64,000 nucleotides of DNA, from assembly GCF_024679245.1 (NCBI RefSeq), contig NC_090177.1, forward strand, positions 22,622,950-22,686,949, given 5' to 3'. Below are positions 38,118 through 51,900 of this stretch, one piece after another (within the stretch, counting starts at the first letter, position 1; each line of letters opens with the position of its first letter). The translations under genes were made by a program, and so were the position numbers. This DNA is from Pseudorasbora parva (taxonomy: Eukaryota; Chordata; Actinopteri; Cypriniformes; Gobionidae). The notes under the pieces were generated by a model. It was not told the origin of the DNA. It saw only the letters and a program-made list of their open reading frames with translations, and searched no databases.

Positions 38118-38581
38118 AGGGTTAGTTCACCCAAAAATCAAATTTCTTTCATTAATGACTCGGCCTAATGTTGTTCTACACCTGTAAGCAGTTTGGCAGT
38201 TTGACACGCGATCCGAATCATGGATCGATACGCTGATTCATAACCGTTTTAATCTTTATTTGAGGATTGAAAACAAACAGGGAAGAGAAGACAATGCTGA
38301 ATAAAGAAGTAGTTTTTGTTATTTTTGGACCAAAATGTATTTTCGATGCTTCAAGAGATTCTAGTTAACCAACTGATGTCACATATGGACAACTATGATG
38401 ATGTTTTTATTCCCTTTCTGGACATGGACAGTACAGTGTGCATAGACTTGCATACTCTCTTGGTCTAAATATAAAATATCTTAAACGGTGTTCTGAAGAT
38501 GAACGGAGGTCTTACGGGCGTGGAACGACATTAGAGGGAGTCATTAATGACATCAATTTCATTTTTGGGTGAACTAACCCT
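38118..38581. mobile_element. TTAA-site short inverted-repeat element, complete
   Basis: AGGGTTAGTTCACCCAAAAA at the left, after TTAA (38114-38117). The inverse, TTTTTGGGTGAACTAACCCT, at the right, before TTAG. The interior of about 420 bp is homologous to 29414-29800. No ORF. Confidence 0.82.
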
Positions 38582-38757
38582 TTAGCATTGTAATTTCTTT
38601 ATTCCTGTGATTGACATTAGGTCTGCATATGTTAAATGATAAAGTTTTCCATTGTGCATGATTTTCGTTGGAAGCCCAATGATGAGGGTGATCCATTTTT
38701 TTATAATTATATAATGAATATTGTTTGTTTGTTCAATATATTTATATTCACTTTTTA

Positions 38758-38894
38758 AAAAAATGCTGGGTTAAAAACAACCCAAGTTGGGTTGAAAATG
38801 GACAAACCTAGAAATTGAGTTGTTTGAACCCAGTAAATAGACCCATTCAAACAACCTAATTTCTGGGTTTGTCTATTTTCAACCCAGCATTTTT
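38758..38894. mobile_element. Palindromic MITE, 137 bp
   Basis: AAAATGCTGGGTTAAAAACA with GTTGAAAATGGACAAACC on the left; mirrored GGGTTTGTCTATTTTCAACC and CAGCATTTTTT on the right. Almost the whole unit folds on itself. Confidence 0.8.
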
Positions 38895-41800
38895 TGGTGT
38901 TGGTGTTGGTGCATCTGTGTATTCTGAGAAAACAACTTCTCAAAACGTATTGTATTACTCATATAAATACTTGTATAAATTCAGCAAGATTTAACTTGAC
39001 ATTCTGCAAAATAAGAAACCAGGGGGTGAGATGAAGTGAGGTCCAGCCAGGATCTAGTATCACTCTAAATGCCTTTTTGTGTAATTGCAGTCAACAGCTG
39101 TCTCTAAACTATCTTCAAGTGTCCCTTTGAAGAATTTCACTGTAACTGTAATGCATTTGTTAATGGCTCCACAAAAACGGGCCACACACGCCGTCCCAAC
39201 ACAAGAGGTGCAATCTGTACAACCAAGCACTCTTTACTCAGGAGAGCTGTGCTTCTTGGCCTGCCCTCAGCCCTTCAGCTCTGACATTAACTAATGTTGG
39301 TTCACTGCAGGAATATGCAGCCATTCTAATGCTAATGGCAGATTTAACCAGCTCCTTATCCTCAGTGTCTGAGCCTCTGTTCAACTTGATCTGCTGGGAA
39401 AAGTGAGCGAAGAAAATGAGAACAGGGAGGTGAGGTGAATAAAAGAGAGAAAGAAAGAACGAGAGAGTGAGGCAACAAAAAGTGGAGTGTGTGAAACGGT
39501 ATTGTCAAAGCACAAGCAAGTTTCTTTACTTTGCCTTTGTGAATGCTAAAGAAACTGGTGGTCAGTATGAATGCTGCATGTATGCTTGTAATTATGGGAC
39601 TGCAGTAACACTTGTTTCATGGTTGGAAAACATGACCCACATGTGCAGTCAGCAAAGCATTCTAGGAAGTGAGAACCCGGTTGAGAGTTTTACACTCTCT
39701 CAATGCAGAGCAGCAGAAAGGCCAGGTGGTCATTAAAACTGCTGTAATCCCCTTCATGAATAGATCACGGTTTCTCTCACTGCGAGGAAAGCTATGCATG
39801 AGCAGTGCTGCAGAGAGAAAGAGAGAGAAGGGTAGTGTTTGATGCTGGGCCCCTAGGCCCTTTAGCACAGTGGCTGAACCGTGTTTCTGAGCGGATGTGT
39901 TAACAGTTTCAGGCTCAATGGAGGGAGAAATCCCCACAAAGAGAGGTGTACAAATATTGTGGGAAATCCGTCCACTCTTTAATATTTCATGAAGCTCCAC
40001 AATCTATTCATTGGACTTCATTCCTTTGGAGGGGCCCTCATTCAGACTCACTCCACCGCCTCAATGGGCAGCTCTTAATTGAGTGCCCGCTCATTTTCCA
40101 GCTCCCTGGCAGATTGTTCCTGATGAAAAGACCCTGGCTCTTCATCCTCCTCCTCTTCTGCCCAAGAGTGGGAAGCAGAAACGAGGGCGCGCCTTGCTGG
40201 TGGTATGAGTAAGAGGGAGGGTTTGGGGGGAGGTGGATGAGAAATAAGGAAAAAGTAAGGGAGATGCCAAGCGAGAACATTCGAAAGTTTGTTGTGTGCT
40301 GAAAAGGCAAAAGTTTAGGGTTATCCCTTATCCCATGCGAGATGCTGAACCCATGTACTGAGAAAGCCAGTCCGTGCCAGCACAAGACAAACTGCTGTTC
40401 AGAGTGAGGCCATGGGGCCGAGCAATGATTCGGTCAACTCATTTTGGGCTCCCTGCTGCCTCTGGCTGACAGAGAGGCCTTTCAGCACCGCTGACAGCAC
40501 CTCAGAGAAATCCCCCATTCGCACCCTGGGAGCTCCGCATAGTCCGGTGTCAGCCCACACCGCGGCTTAAAACAGTCCGCAAGATAGATGCCGCTGTGCT
40601 AATCAGTCGTTTGTGTGCTGTACGGACACCATGCTGGGAATCTCAAGATGCTGAAGAGCACTGAGCACCTTTTTGATCTTTTCAAGTGTTTGTTAGATCA
40701 ACTGTTTATTTACCACACAGCGAGGCCCCTCTCTCATGCCGTACGTCTTAAATAGGCACAACAGTGAAGTAACCTTCACACTTGTTGCACCTGTTCCCAA
40801 GCAAGACAGAGTTTCATTGATAAAACAACAGACATCAAAGCAAATCTTGCAGACCTGACAAGGTCTCACATTGTAGGTCTTTGGGGAATTGTTGGTAGTC
40901 ATGTAAATGAGACTCTGTGAGGTAAAACGGAGCTGAAAAGAGTAGCTGAGTATTATGCAATGTAAAGGCCGATATGCTTAAACCACAGTGACATTGATGA
41001 CAGCTCCTCGCATGGGTTTAACATAGCACAATCTTGTCACAGACCAAGACGTGGGGTGTGACTGTGCAGCTCACACCATCATGTGAGACAGACCTGGCTC
41101 CATGTGGCAGGACCCGACTGTGAAAGTGTGACCTTGGGTGTTATCGGGATCCTGGATGTGTCCAGCTGCAGGCATGGCCTCTGATCCAATAATTAAAGGT
41201 CATCCGGTAAGAAAAGCTGAGCCTGGCATGCTCCAGCTGAGGCTGCTCACACTAACCCTGATGTGTGTCCAACAGGCTTAGAGCGACTCATGAGGGATGG
41301 AGGATGCCTGCGGAGAGGAGTCCAAGGGAGAGGAAAATCCACCACTACCACCCCCTTCTGTCAGCCCTCACCTCCCCACTACGCCTGGTTTGCTTCCGGG
41401 CTCCAATGCAAGTAATTCAGATGCACATGCATAGATTTCTGTTTTAAGTTCCTGCCCTGCACATCAAAGGTCATCTTACACAACACATTTGACTTTTGGA
41501 AATAAATGTGTCGATGTACAAAACTATGTTAACAGGATGCCAATTTTCAGGATACCTCGTAAGCTAACATGACTTGGAATATAGAGTATATCAGTCCAGA
41601 ATAGCGGAACACTCTTTCAATGCATTGAAGTCTGAGATTTATGTGTAGAATATTAATGCAAGTCTCTAAAGAGCCGGTCTAAGTGGCACCCCATCTCCAT
41701 GTCTAATCCTGAATGTTTTGATGAACTTCAAGCATGCACTATTTGAGAACTTTAAAGAGCCTTAGGAATGTGACTTCAGATCCATTGCCTTGATCCAGAG

Positions 41801-43330
41801 AGTGATTAAATCCATCACAGGGCTTAATAAACTGCCACCAGCTCCCCCTGTCCTCATCACCACCAAGATAATGACAAGAGTGCATGGTACTCAGACAGCC
41901 TCGCCAGCTCAACTTTGCAATAACTTTACAGGTGTTTTCAGAGTCAAGAGCCCTGCAGAGAGCTGAGGGAAGGCAGGATCAAGCGCAGTAACATGATTGC
42001 ACCTTGCTTGTTAACCTAAAAGTAGGTGATTAAATCTAGGAGCTAATCTTGTGGTACCCAAGTCAGGAGGAAATGCCTCCGGTGGCCTAATCCACCCAGG
42101 CTTGGCCCAAGACACTCACTGTGCTACTCAGCAAGGCCCTTTGTGCTGGACAGGTATTAGCCAACAAGTGCAGGTCCGGCCTGCAATAGTTATTGGCTTG
42201 AGAGGAGGCCTTCCTCAAAGACCCCAGAGTTGAGAGGGAGGGGAGGAAGGAGGCCACTCTCATCAAGGGTTTCTCCTTCTTTTTTATTTCCTAGCCTTGC
42301 ATTTTCTATCAGCTTGCATTGGACATGAAAGAGTCTGGCTCTCAGAGTGGCCTTTGTTTCCCTTTATATCGGACAACATCTGAATCTAAGTAGCCAGACA
42401 ATTTGCTGGTTTTCAGTGTCACTCATTCTCTCACAGTATGATTTGCTCAAGTTAGGAATAACTGTTTGAAAGTCAAGATGCCCTTGTTCACTTTTTGTCC
42501 AGTAAGCCATCAAATTAAAATCTGCTGCAAAGTGTTTAAAGGGATGTTGTGTATGTCTTTTAAGATGTCCGCCTTGACCCTCCCAGTTTGGTGTCCAATA
42601 AAATGATACTGCTAAGTGGCAGCTTTCATGTTTGGAATATTTATATCCCTCAAAAACAGGCAGTGAGTGACATAAATAAACACAGTGGAGGTTCATCTTA
42701 TCTGAGCTACAAAGGGCATGAGTGTGCCACTGCCAAAGGCTGTAGTGAACTTTGACCCTACTGGGTCACAGAGAGCGTTTGTCCCTCCATAATTGGACAG
42801 AAGGGTCCTTTCGCTCTTCATTTAACCTTTTCTGGCCGATTCTTTCTTCCCAAGTAGCCACAAAGCCCCTGGTCCTGACCCAGTTGTTCCTGGCATATCT
42901 TTCCTCCCCCAGCCCAGGCCTTTGAAAGCTGGAGAAAAGCTGGAGTGTGCTTGCCCTGTCAGGAACAATGGCAGAGTTAGTGACCCCTGACCCTCAAGGG
43001 CTTTAAGATTTCTTCCTGGATCAGGAGGTGCCTTTCTCTATGGTTGGTTACTGCTCTGCAGCTTAGAAACAGAATGAGAGTAAACACTTGTTAAGAAGTG
43101 ATTCTTCTTCTCCTTCATCCTAGCAGCCCCACCCCCAATCTCTCTTTTTTCTCTCCTCTTTCTGTGTTCTTGGTCCTTTTGTGTCCATGTGTTAAAGTTA
43201 AGGCAGGTCCTCTCTTCTGGCAGCATCCTGACAGTCATCACAAACACAATGTCCATCACTCACCAAACACACACTTAGTAACTGTATGTATTTACGACTA
43301 GGAAACTGCTGTTGCTTTGCACTGCTTAAG
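38895..43330. other. Low-repeat intergenic block, candidate regulatory DNA
   Basis: The longest stretch without mobile elements. It has balanced composition and many TAAT and CAGCTG-type words, and no exons I can support. Parts such as 40380-40600, 41800-42240 and 42720-43020 look like conserved non-coding sequence. Confidence 0.35.
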
Positions 43331-43954
43331 TTAAGGTATATTTTTGTGGTTTCCAAAAACCACTAGGCCAGTGTTATATATTTTGTTCAGTTGAGTTCTT
43401 ACAATATCTTTTAACCAAGGGGCTGGGATGTCTGAGGGAATCGCCTGTCAATTGCATCATATCTGCCTTACCTCGGTTTCCAGTTATATTTGGCAGAAAC
43501 GCTTTACTCTTAGCAGTGTGAAAATGTCACAGAGTAACGTCATAACATAATTTTAAACACACTTAAATGTATCTAATATGATAAACAGAACTGCGTTACC
43601 TCATACTCATGACCGGAAAAGCGGAAATAGTGCCTGCGACTGTGTCCCGTCCTGTCAAAATAAACGTCCAGTTGCTCACGAGCCGTGTGTTGCTCAACAA
43701 TCACTCCAGCTGCCTTGCTCAGCTCCACAACACTCGGTCCTGCTCTGCTTCACACTACAGTAACGTTAATAACCGCATCCATGAACATGAGTCATATCCC
43801 GATTTTTTATTTATTTATTTATTTATTTTTCACCGGCTGTAAGGTGAAGACCACATGTCCACAAGATTCTGCACTCAAACTTGGTGTCATCAAACTATGC
43901 CTTTTGTTTTAAATAGGCGCCATCTAGCGGACAGAAAAATTACATAATGTAGCT

Positions 43955-44178
43955 TAGGGCTGTGCAATATATCGATATATCCCAAATAAACAACGGCATG
44001 CAATATCTGAATGATTTTAATAGGCTACTTCAACATTGTGAAAAGTGTAGGTTGTAGGTTGACGCATAGAGCAAAGAATTTACTAGGCACATGCCTGTTA
44101 CTTTACTGTGACTTGCTTGATGTTTAAAATAGTTATTAAACACAATAACTTGCAGTCTCGCACTGTCTGACACACACA

Positions 44179-44227
<49 letters not shown>

Positions 44228-44345
44228 CGAGAATGATTTGTTACATAAATGTTTTTTTTAAATATAATTTAAATATCATATCGAATATCGCATTATTTAA
44301 CAATGTATTGCATATTGCATTTTTCTTCAAAATGGCTCAGCCCTA
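43955..44345. mobile_element. hAT-like MITE with TAGGGCTG ends
   Basis: TAGGGCTGTGCAATATATCG at the left and CAGCCCTA at the right. Flanks ATGTAGCT and GTGCAGCT match in 6 of 8. Contains the (CA)n at 44170-44226. Confidence 0.65.
44170..44226. repeat. (CA)n microsatellite
   Basis: CA units over 57 bp with a single GA interruption near the start. Confidence 0.95.
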
Positions 44346-44812
44346 GTGCAGCTTTAACTTTGAATACAGTTGGGTTTGTCACTGACATGAGGCACACAAA
44401 GTGCATTGGAAGAGATAGGGTCCAAAAGAACACTCCTGAAAATGATTCTTCCTTCCTGATTTAATGTTTTCTGTACAAGTTATTTTATCAATATGACAAT
44501 TTGAGTGAAAAGTAAAGTTTATCAACTTAGATTAAGTAAATTCACATAAAGTTCAGAATCACTTTGACAACTGCAAGCAAGTTCCATGAACTCCATTTAT
44601 TACTGACCAAGATACAGTGCAGAATCTCATTTATTTTCTTATATTCCAGAACATATGCATGCATACATACTTCTAAATGGGAATTCTTAAGCAACCTGTA
44701 ATCATTGGACCCTTTCCTGATCCCTTTACCGTTTCCAGAGACAACACCCACCCTCCACCACAGGAGGGCTGGTCGTCGAGGTGACCAGAGTGCTGTTCTC
44801 TCGCATGTCCAG

Positions 44813-46960
44813 CAAGGTTATTATAGTTTTGCTTTTTGAAATTAGTTTTTATTTTATTATCGTTTTCAATTTTGCTACAAATTTCAGTTTAGTTTTAGTT
44901 CGTTTTACAAATGTTTTTGCTAGTTTTAGTTTAGTTTTTATTTTGCAAATACATTTCTATTTAGTTTTTATTTATTTAGTTTCAGTTTTAGTTTTAGTAA
45001 TCATAGTTTAGCAGAGTTACCATAATGAAGTGTAGAGACCAAATCAAGGTTTTTAATTTCAGCAAAGTTTAATGTTTGCACAGACTAGAGTTTAATCTTA
45101 CTAAACATCCTTAAGTGAAATAACTTGATAAACAAGCATTATTGTTTAAACCCAGGAAGGTCTTACAAAACATGCATAAAGTTGGGTCTTCACCTTTGAG
45201 CAAAAAAGCTTGAGTCATCTTAAAGAACAAAATAAATGCAAAGTAAAATATAAAAGTAAAAATTATAAATTTCAGACAAACTCATTCATATCAAAGATGA
45301 AATATTGTTAAACAATTAAAAGCTTATTTTAATTTCTTCAGTAGTACAATGTAGGCTAGCAGTGTAAGACCACAGCTAAAGTCATCTGAATACAGCCAAC
45401 ACACACTGTTGTGCTCTGTGTGTGCGTGTGTTGTGCTATAATTGTAAAGGGGACCAATGTCCTCACTTATCTAGTAAAATATTATGATAACTGACTAGTG
45501 AGGACATTTGACTGGTCCTCACTAGTTAAAAAGGCTTATAAATCGGCCAAAACATGTTTTTATTTAAATCTGTTGTTTTGCACGTTCTTGGGATGGGTAG
45601 GTTTAGGGATAGGGGTTGGGTTAGGGGATATAAAATATCATTAACCTCATATAAACGCGTGTGTGTGTGTGTGTGTGTGTGTATCGTGGTATTCCCTACT
45701 TTGTGGGGAAATGTCTCCACACAGATAATAATATAATATAATGTAAATGATTATGATAACACCTTTGAGCCTGTCAATATTATGCAAACATGAAATCTCA
45801 AACGCACAGTAGGCTAGTACTTGCTACTTAGTTGCTGACTTTTGCACCTGCGTCTATCGTCGCGTAAGAAACGGCATTCTAAAACAGTGAGCTTAAGTTA
45901 AAAGAAGTTCCACGTGCATCTCATTACCTCGTGTTATTTCCCATTTCACTGCCACGGACGCATTGATTCTTTGTGAACTCCCGTTTAGGACTAGCGATGT
46001 GTTGCCTGTCTGCACCAAGCCTGCAGTCTCCCTCTCATTTACTGAAGCTTTCGGGCCTCGATCGCCCCCCGGTGACCGGTCCCAGTATAGCCGCCCCTCT
46101 GTGTTTTCTAATGGACGCGAGGCAAAGTAAATAATAAAATTACACTTCAAAAAATGTTCCCCAAAGTGAGTTTATGTCACTGAAGGCAGTTATCATCACG
46201 ATGATTTCATTTCAGGTGATCGTTTTAAAAATAAGTTTACTTTGAGTTAGTTATTTGATGCTATAAAAACGGGGGGTGTGACGTCATGATTGACAGCTGA
46301 GACTGACGGCTTCTCTGAGTGAAGTTGTCACTGAGGCACTAACGGACTTTTTTCGAAATTTTTGGGAGCAGATTAGAGCTTTAGCTTTAATTTCTACATT
46401 TCCATAACTGTTTATTTCACACCAACATAATTAATTGTTCTGCATCTGCGAGAGTGTGGGCGGGCTTTTGATATCGCGGCTGTACTTCCTGCTCTACTTC
46501 CTGCGCTCTACTGCGCAACTCCGGTCCCGAAATCGCTACTGCGCAGACTCGGTCCCAAGATGTCAGCGCCGTGCACCCCCGCCTGAAAGCTTCAAATATG
46601 GCAAGCGGAAACGGATGATGTCGAGTCGTCCATATTTTTTTACGGTCTATGGTCTGCACGTGTCCGTCACTCAGATCACTTCATGCCCCACGCGCAGTAG
46701 CGCAATATACAGACACTCCCTCAACCGCCACATTCAGATTTTCCACCACATTAAAGAGAGCTTATTAATAACGAAAACGAATATTTATTTTTGCTAATTA
46801 TTATTTTATTTCAGTTAGTTTTTTAGTAAGAGTAGTTAGTTTCGTTTAGTTTTAGTTTTTTATTTATTCAGATTTTTTAATTTTATTTCAGTTTACGAAA
46901 ATGTTTTTTGACCAATAGTTTTAGTCTTAGTTTTAGTTTTCGTTTACGAAAATAACCTTG
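44813..46960. mobile_element. hAT-like element, 2148 bp, perfect 8-bp duplication
   Basis: CAAGGTTATT at the left and AATAACCTTG at the right, flanked by ATGTCCAG on both sides (44805-44812 and 46961-46968). The subterminal regions are rich in TTTTAGTTTTAGTT. No transposase. The interior holds a (GT)12 tract (45659-45682) and a CpG-rich segment at about 46430-46720. That segment includes CCATATTTTTTTACGGTCTATGG, a word shared with two other insertions in the window. Confidence 0.88.
45659..45682. repeat. (GT)12 microsatellite
   Basis: A pure GT tract inside the hAT-like element. Confidence 0.93.
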
Positions 46961-46968
46961 ATGTCCAG

Positions 46969-48592
46969 ATGCTGAGCATGAGGCTGTACAGCAGAACCAG
47001 GCTGAGAGAGGTCTGTGAAGGGTCTGTGAGTAGGCAGAAACATATGGGCTGAAAGAGAAGACCCACTGGGGCTGGCAGCTCCAGGGACCACGGGAGTCTT
47101 TGTGTTCGGCCCTGCCCTCCACACCACTTAATGGTGGAAGACAGCATTGTACAGTATTGTCAAGTGCTGCCTGTCTTTAGTGTGTGGACACCCATGAAAA
47201 GAGACCCTCTTCTGCCTTCTCTCTCACTTTCTTTTGCTCAGTAGGTGTTTTAGTGCTTCTCTTTTAACCCATTATTTCTCGTCAAATCACCTCTCTGCTT
47301 CCTTTTGGCCTTTTTGTCCTGTTTGAAATGTTCTCTTGACTGATGACCAGAGAGGAACTAAGTGAACTGATTTCCATGTCTGCTTTGTCTTAGCCATGTG
47401 TCTGTAAATTTGTGGGATAGTCCCATAATACACCAATATAATATACTAGTTATGGGGCCTAAAATAGCTATTTCTTTAGGTTTGAATGCCTACTCTAAGA
47501 AGAGATTTTTGCAAAAAGACATGGATTTCATTAGGGCTGGTTAAAAAGACTGCTTTTCAATTGGTATAACAGAGTTTTCAGACTTCTAAGTTTTGTTTGT
47601 TTGTTTATTAAATATTGTGTCTAACTTAATTTTTGTAGCGATTTTTGTTGTTGTTGCAATATACAGCATTAGCCAAGTGAAAATTTCTTTCATAAACAAA
47701 TTGGACGTTATATCTGAAATACAGCCAAATTAATCAGAATCAAATCAAGAGCTTTTGAACCTAAAGTGAATTAGGAGATTTTTATTAATACACATGTTTA
47801 ATACTCATTGATGTTCCATCATTCTTGATCAATTGTTTATATTTTTGCTCTCACCTACTTTTTCACTATTATCAAAACACTTTTGCTATTGGAATAACTT
47901 AATCAAGTGACTTTGACTTTTATTAGTCCAGTTCTACAGTGGTTTTACTAACTGAAAACTTTTTCACTGCTTTTTCAGTGAAAAAAAAAAAAAAATTACT
48001 GAGTGCACATTTAATTCATTTTACTTTTATTTTGTATTTATTACATTATTTTAATTTATTTTAAAATATATATTTTATTTTTTTTAATCTAATTTTATTT
48101 TGCCTTGTTTTTGGTCTACATAGCAATGCTGAATATTTCAGACATAAACATTAATAAATAAGCATTCTTTAAGCCTGAACTATTTGCATTTGCATTTCAA
48201 ATAGACAAAGCACTACACATCCCAATCTTGTCATTATATTACTTAGAGGTCAGCTGTTTGGAAAGATTACAAATATTGTAAGGACACTGATTTACAGCTG
48301 AACGTGAGGTGACCCATCTCCTTTAAAGCTTCCTGTCTTGTTGAGCCTATAAAGCTGTCTCTGGCCCTATGAGGAATGAAATACATTCCTATTTAATTGA
48401 CAGATATCCAAAACAGCTGGCTGGCTGCTTTTCACAATATGGCATGTCTGCACACTTTTATTTCTTTCTAGTTCTGTGTCTGGAGTGTCACAGATGTGAC
48501 CCTGTCTGCTATCGTAACCACACTGTTCTTTACACTCTTTTCTTCACAAATACTTTCCGCCCCATTTCACCTGTCTGTGACGCACCCTTTCG

Positions 48593-48593
<1 letters not shown>
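46969..48593. other. Intergenic, nothing recognised
   Basis: 46969-47400 resembles unique sequence. The rest is AT-rich with poly-A/T runs near 47982 and 48065. Confidence 0.4.

Positions 48594-48653
<60 letters not shown>
48594..48653. repeat. (CA)30 microsatellite
   Basis: A pure CA tract of about 60 bp. Confidence 0.96.
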
Positions 48654-48654
<1 letters not shown>

Positions 48655-48756
48655 GTGCACCCATTGCCACATTAGTCGACCCTTAAGGCCCCTGGGTTGT
48701 CTTTGTTTTTAGATGTATCGGTTATATTTTTGGATTTGCTTAGGAAATGAATATCT

Positions 48757-48996
48757 AGGCCTGGTTTCTCAGACAGGGTTTAGATTAAGCCAGCATTAGG
48801 CCTAAGTTCAATTAGGATAATTTAATAAGCTTTTATAAACATCCTTTAGAAAAAAACATTACTTTGTGCATCTTGAGACAAAACAATGGCATTGACATAT
48901 TTTAAGTTATGTCAGTGTAAGTTGCTTTCAGTTAAAACAGCTCAAACATGCATTTTAGTCCGGGACTAGCTTAAGCCTTGTCTGTGAAACAGAGGG
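48757..48996. mobile_element. Inverted-repeat MITE
   Basis: AGGCCTGGTTTCTCAGACAG with GGTTTAGATTAAGCC at the left; the inverse, GCTTAAGCCTTGTCTGTGAA and ACAGAGGGCT, at the right. A familiar type in cyprinids. The target duplication is unclear. Confidence 0.65.
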
Positions 48997-51900
48997 CTAT
49001 TGTACTATTGTCTCTGCTTCATACAAACCAGCAAAGCGCCTCTTACACAAAGTATTATAAAACATGAAATGATGTAACCATTTTTGTTGGCTAGTTAAAA
49101 TTTTGAATCTTTTTGTTTTGTTTTTTGTTGTTGTACATTCGTAGGTGGTTTGAAATCCAATTTAAATATGAATTTCGCTAAATAACTACTTTAATAATTA
49201 CTAGTTTTTATACTTTTTATGAAAGAATTTTATTCTGTGATAAATATGTTAAGACTCTATATTGTTCTCCACGGCCAAACATCCATTGCTAAAGCAAAAG
49301 GGACTGCAGTCTGAATTATAACTATATATAGAGATGGCAAAAAAAACACTTCTTTTTTTTTTTAATCCCATAAACGCTCACAAGAACCCACTGCACTCCA
49401 AAATGCTGAAATTCATACCTCATCTCTCAAACACGGCATGTAATCCTTCCCTATCGTACCCATATATTCATTTTCCCTTTAATGTACACAATGACTTCAG
49501 TGGCACTGGAATCTGCTAATGGTTAATCATCTGCCCTGCCACACTGTGGTTTTGTGAACACTGGGGTGCTAATGGAAGAGAGGCCGGGCAGGCCTGACCC
49601 TGTCATTACCTTAATGTGGGCCTGGGCTCTCCCGCCTTTCCTCCTGCCACCATCAAATGAGCCTCACACATGCTAATGCCAGTCCTTTGATTGTTGCGCT
49701 AAATGAAAATTAATTGATTCTCATTCAAGTCTTTTGTCAGCTCCCTGTTTTCTCCACCGTGTGCTCTTTCTTTTCGGACCTGGCCACTCAACAATACACA
49801 CCGCAGCCTTCTCCCCAATGCATTCTAAAGCATGGAAATGTACTTGCTATTGCTATGCAGACTCCAGAGATACAAAAGAAAGCGAGTCGAGCAAATGCAG
49901 CGTCTTGTCATTTGGTTATGTATGTGTGTCACCCTTTGGTTAGCAATGCCCTACCTGTAGGTTCTTCAGATTCCCTTTTGTCAATGCCAACACGCTGTGA
50001 GGAGTATAGTACTGGGTGACAGAATGTGAAACTCTGTGGGTTGGTCTTCGGTCATAATGCGCAGACCGCTGTGTCCTGATGGGACCACTTAATGTGGAGA
50101 GCAGTGAAACAAAAACAAATTCCGTTATGTCTATGAATCATTTGCAGTCACATTGTCGACTGTTGCCAAGTATAAAGGATTCGAGTTACGTTTTTGCACC
50201 AATAGAGCAGAAGCTTCTTTTACAAAAGTTCCTTGTGAGGCCTTTCTCTTCTCATGATGTGCAAGGTCTTGCCAAAATGTTCTTAAATGGATAGTTCGGA
50301 GAACATTTTTGAATTATGTTGTACTAAAACTGACTTTCTTACTTCTAGAGTATGAAAAACAAAAATAATTGAATATATTTTTGTCAATATAATGAAAGCA
50401 AATGAGGAATGGGGTCGTCAAGCTCTGAAAAAAAAAATGAAAAGCAATTGGCAGTTTACTTTCTGTGAGGAAGTTGTTAGCCTACTTGCTGGAAATCTCA
50501 ACTAACGATCTTCATGAGAGAAGTAATAAACTTATTATCATCCTTTTTTCAGTGAATCACAAAACTGGCCTGAACGCGGTGCTTGAATTCAACTCAAAGA
50601 CTCTTAAGCATTGACTTAAATTTTGGCTGTCTTATCAATTCAAAAAACTTGGAATGTAATATTTGAGTCATTAGGAATACTTTTATAGTTTTATAGTTTT
50701 TATAGCTTTCCGTTCAGTTAACGGAAAGGAGGACTGGAGCATAATTCAATCATTCTTTTGGTGTTAGGTTTTAATGAACACAGGCAGGGTTGAGCGATGA
50801 CTCAATGTTCACTTTGGAGTAAGTATTCCATGAATGATTTCAGCTAATTCATTTGCTTGCATACAGTTTGCCCACAGATGATTTAACTCCAAACATCTGA
50901 GTTCACCCATGGCCTCATGCTTTGCTGCAGTTCTAATGGACTGTGATAAATTAATGTTCTGCTGATACACAGAAGAAAGAATCTCCTCAGTCTCTTTGCA
51001 TTGTCCGCGCAGCCTGTTTGTTTGTCGATCGATTGCCTTCCATTTTCCCTGTGATTAACCAACCCTCCCCTGCTCTCCCCTTCTTTTCTTTTTCTGGGCA
51101 AGGGAACAAAATGGAGGGCTGGTGAAACATTAACCAGGATGTGGTGGCTGACACTGATGGAATGAGACAGGAGTGTGATGGTCCTGTCGTCCGGTCTGAG
51201 GAAGGATTGTCCTCAGCTCCGGCTCAGTTGTCTGAGGTCAGCTCAAAGGTCGCTGTGGGCGTAACGCCCAGATTAATTTAAGGATGGGGATGGAGAAAAG
51301 TCACCAAAACGGCCTTTGATTTATAAAGCTGACACCAAAACGAAGCCTGTCATGTGTTTAGGAATGCTTGAACCAGAAAGTGGTATATACGCAATAAAAC
51401 CGTTTGCTGTAGTCTATCGGACTATTGCTCTCCGTGTTATTAGATGAGCGGCATGAGAGCGAAGTAGGTATGAATGCCAATAAAAGGAGCGCCATTCGCA
51501 GGGCCATCATTCATGAGTGAGTGCTCCATGCCTCCGCAAGCTTGCTCCCAGCTCCCCACACTCGTCGCCATTGTGACACTCTGGCAGAGAGAATCTTCTA
51601 TAGTGGTCGGAATCAATTCATTGGCCTGACAACACAGTACCAAACCAGGCTGCCGTTTGCACAGAGAAACCCCCATGAAACAGCCCTGGCCCCATCTGTC
51701 AGGGCCTCTGAGGCACATTGTGCCTGTGTGAATGTGCATGGGAGGGAAAGAGGAGGTTAATCAAAGTTTGGATGAGGAGGAGGAGGGGAGAGTGTGTGTG
51801 ACTGAATATGTGGGAGGGGTGCATGACCATTATGCTGATCTGCCTGTTTTGCCGCTATTCAGAGCCATTAGAAGAATACATTCTTTGGCTCGGGCAGTGT

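Larger units (their letters stand above)
43335..44353. mobile_element. TTAA-site element, second copy, with nested hAT MITE
   Basis: TTAA at 43331-43334 and 44354-44357. The interior words CTCGGTTTCCAG, GACTGTGTCCCGTCCTGTCA and CTCACGAGCCG are shared with 20209-21726. A nested element occupies 43955-44345. A (TTTA)n tract lies at 43807-43827. Confidence 0.6.

Noticed and set aside
45595..45640. Telomere-like GGGTTAG words
   Set aside because: The words are irregular (GGTTTAGGGATAGGGGTTGG) and not a TTAGGG array.
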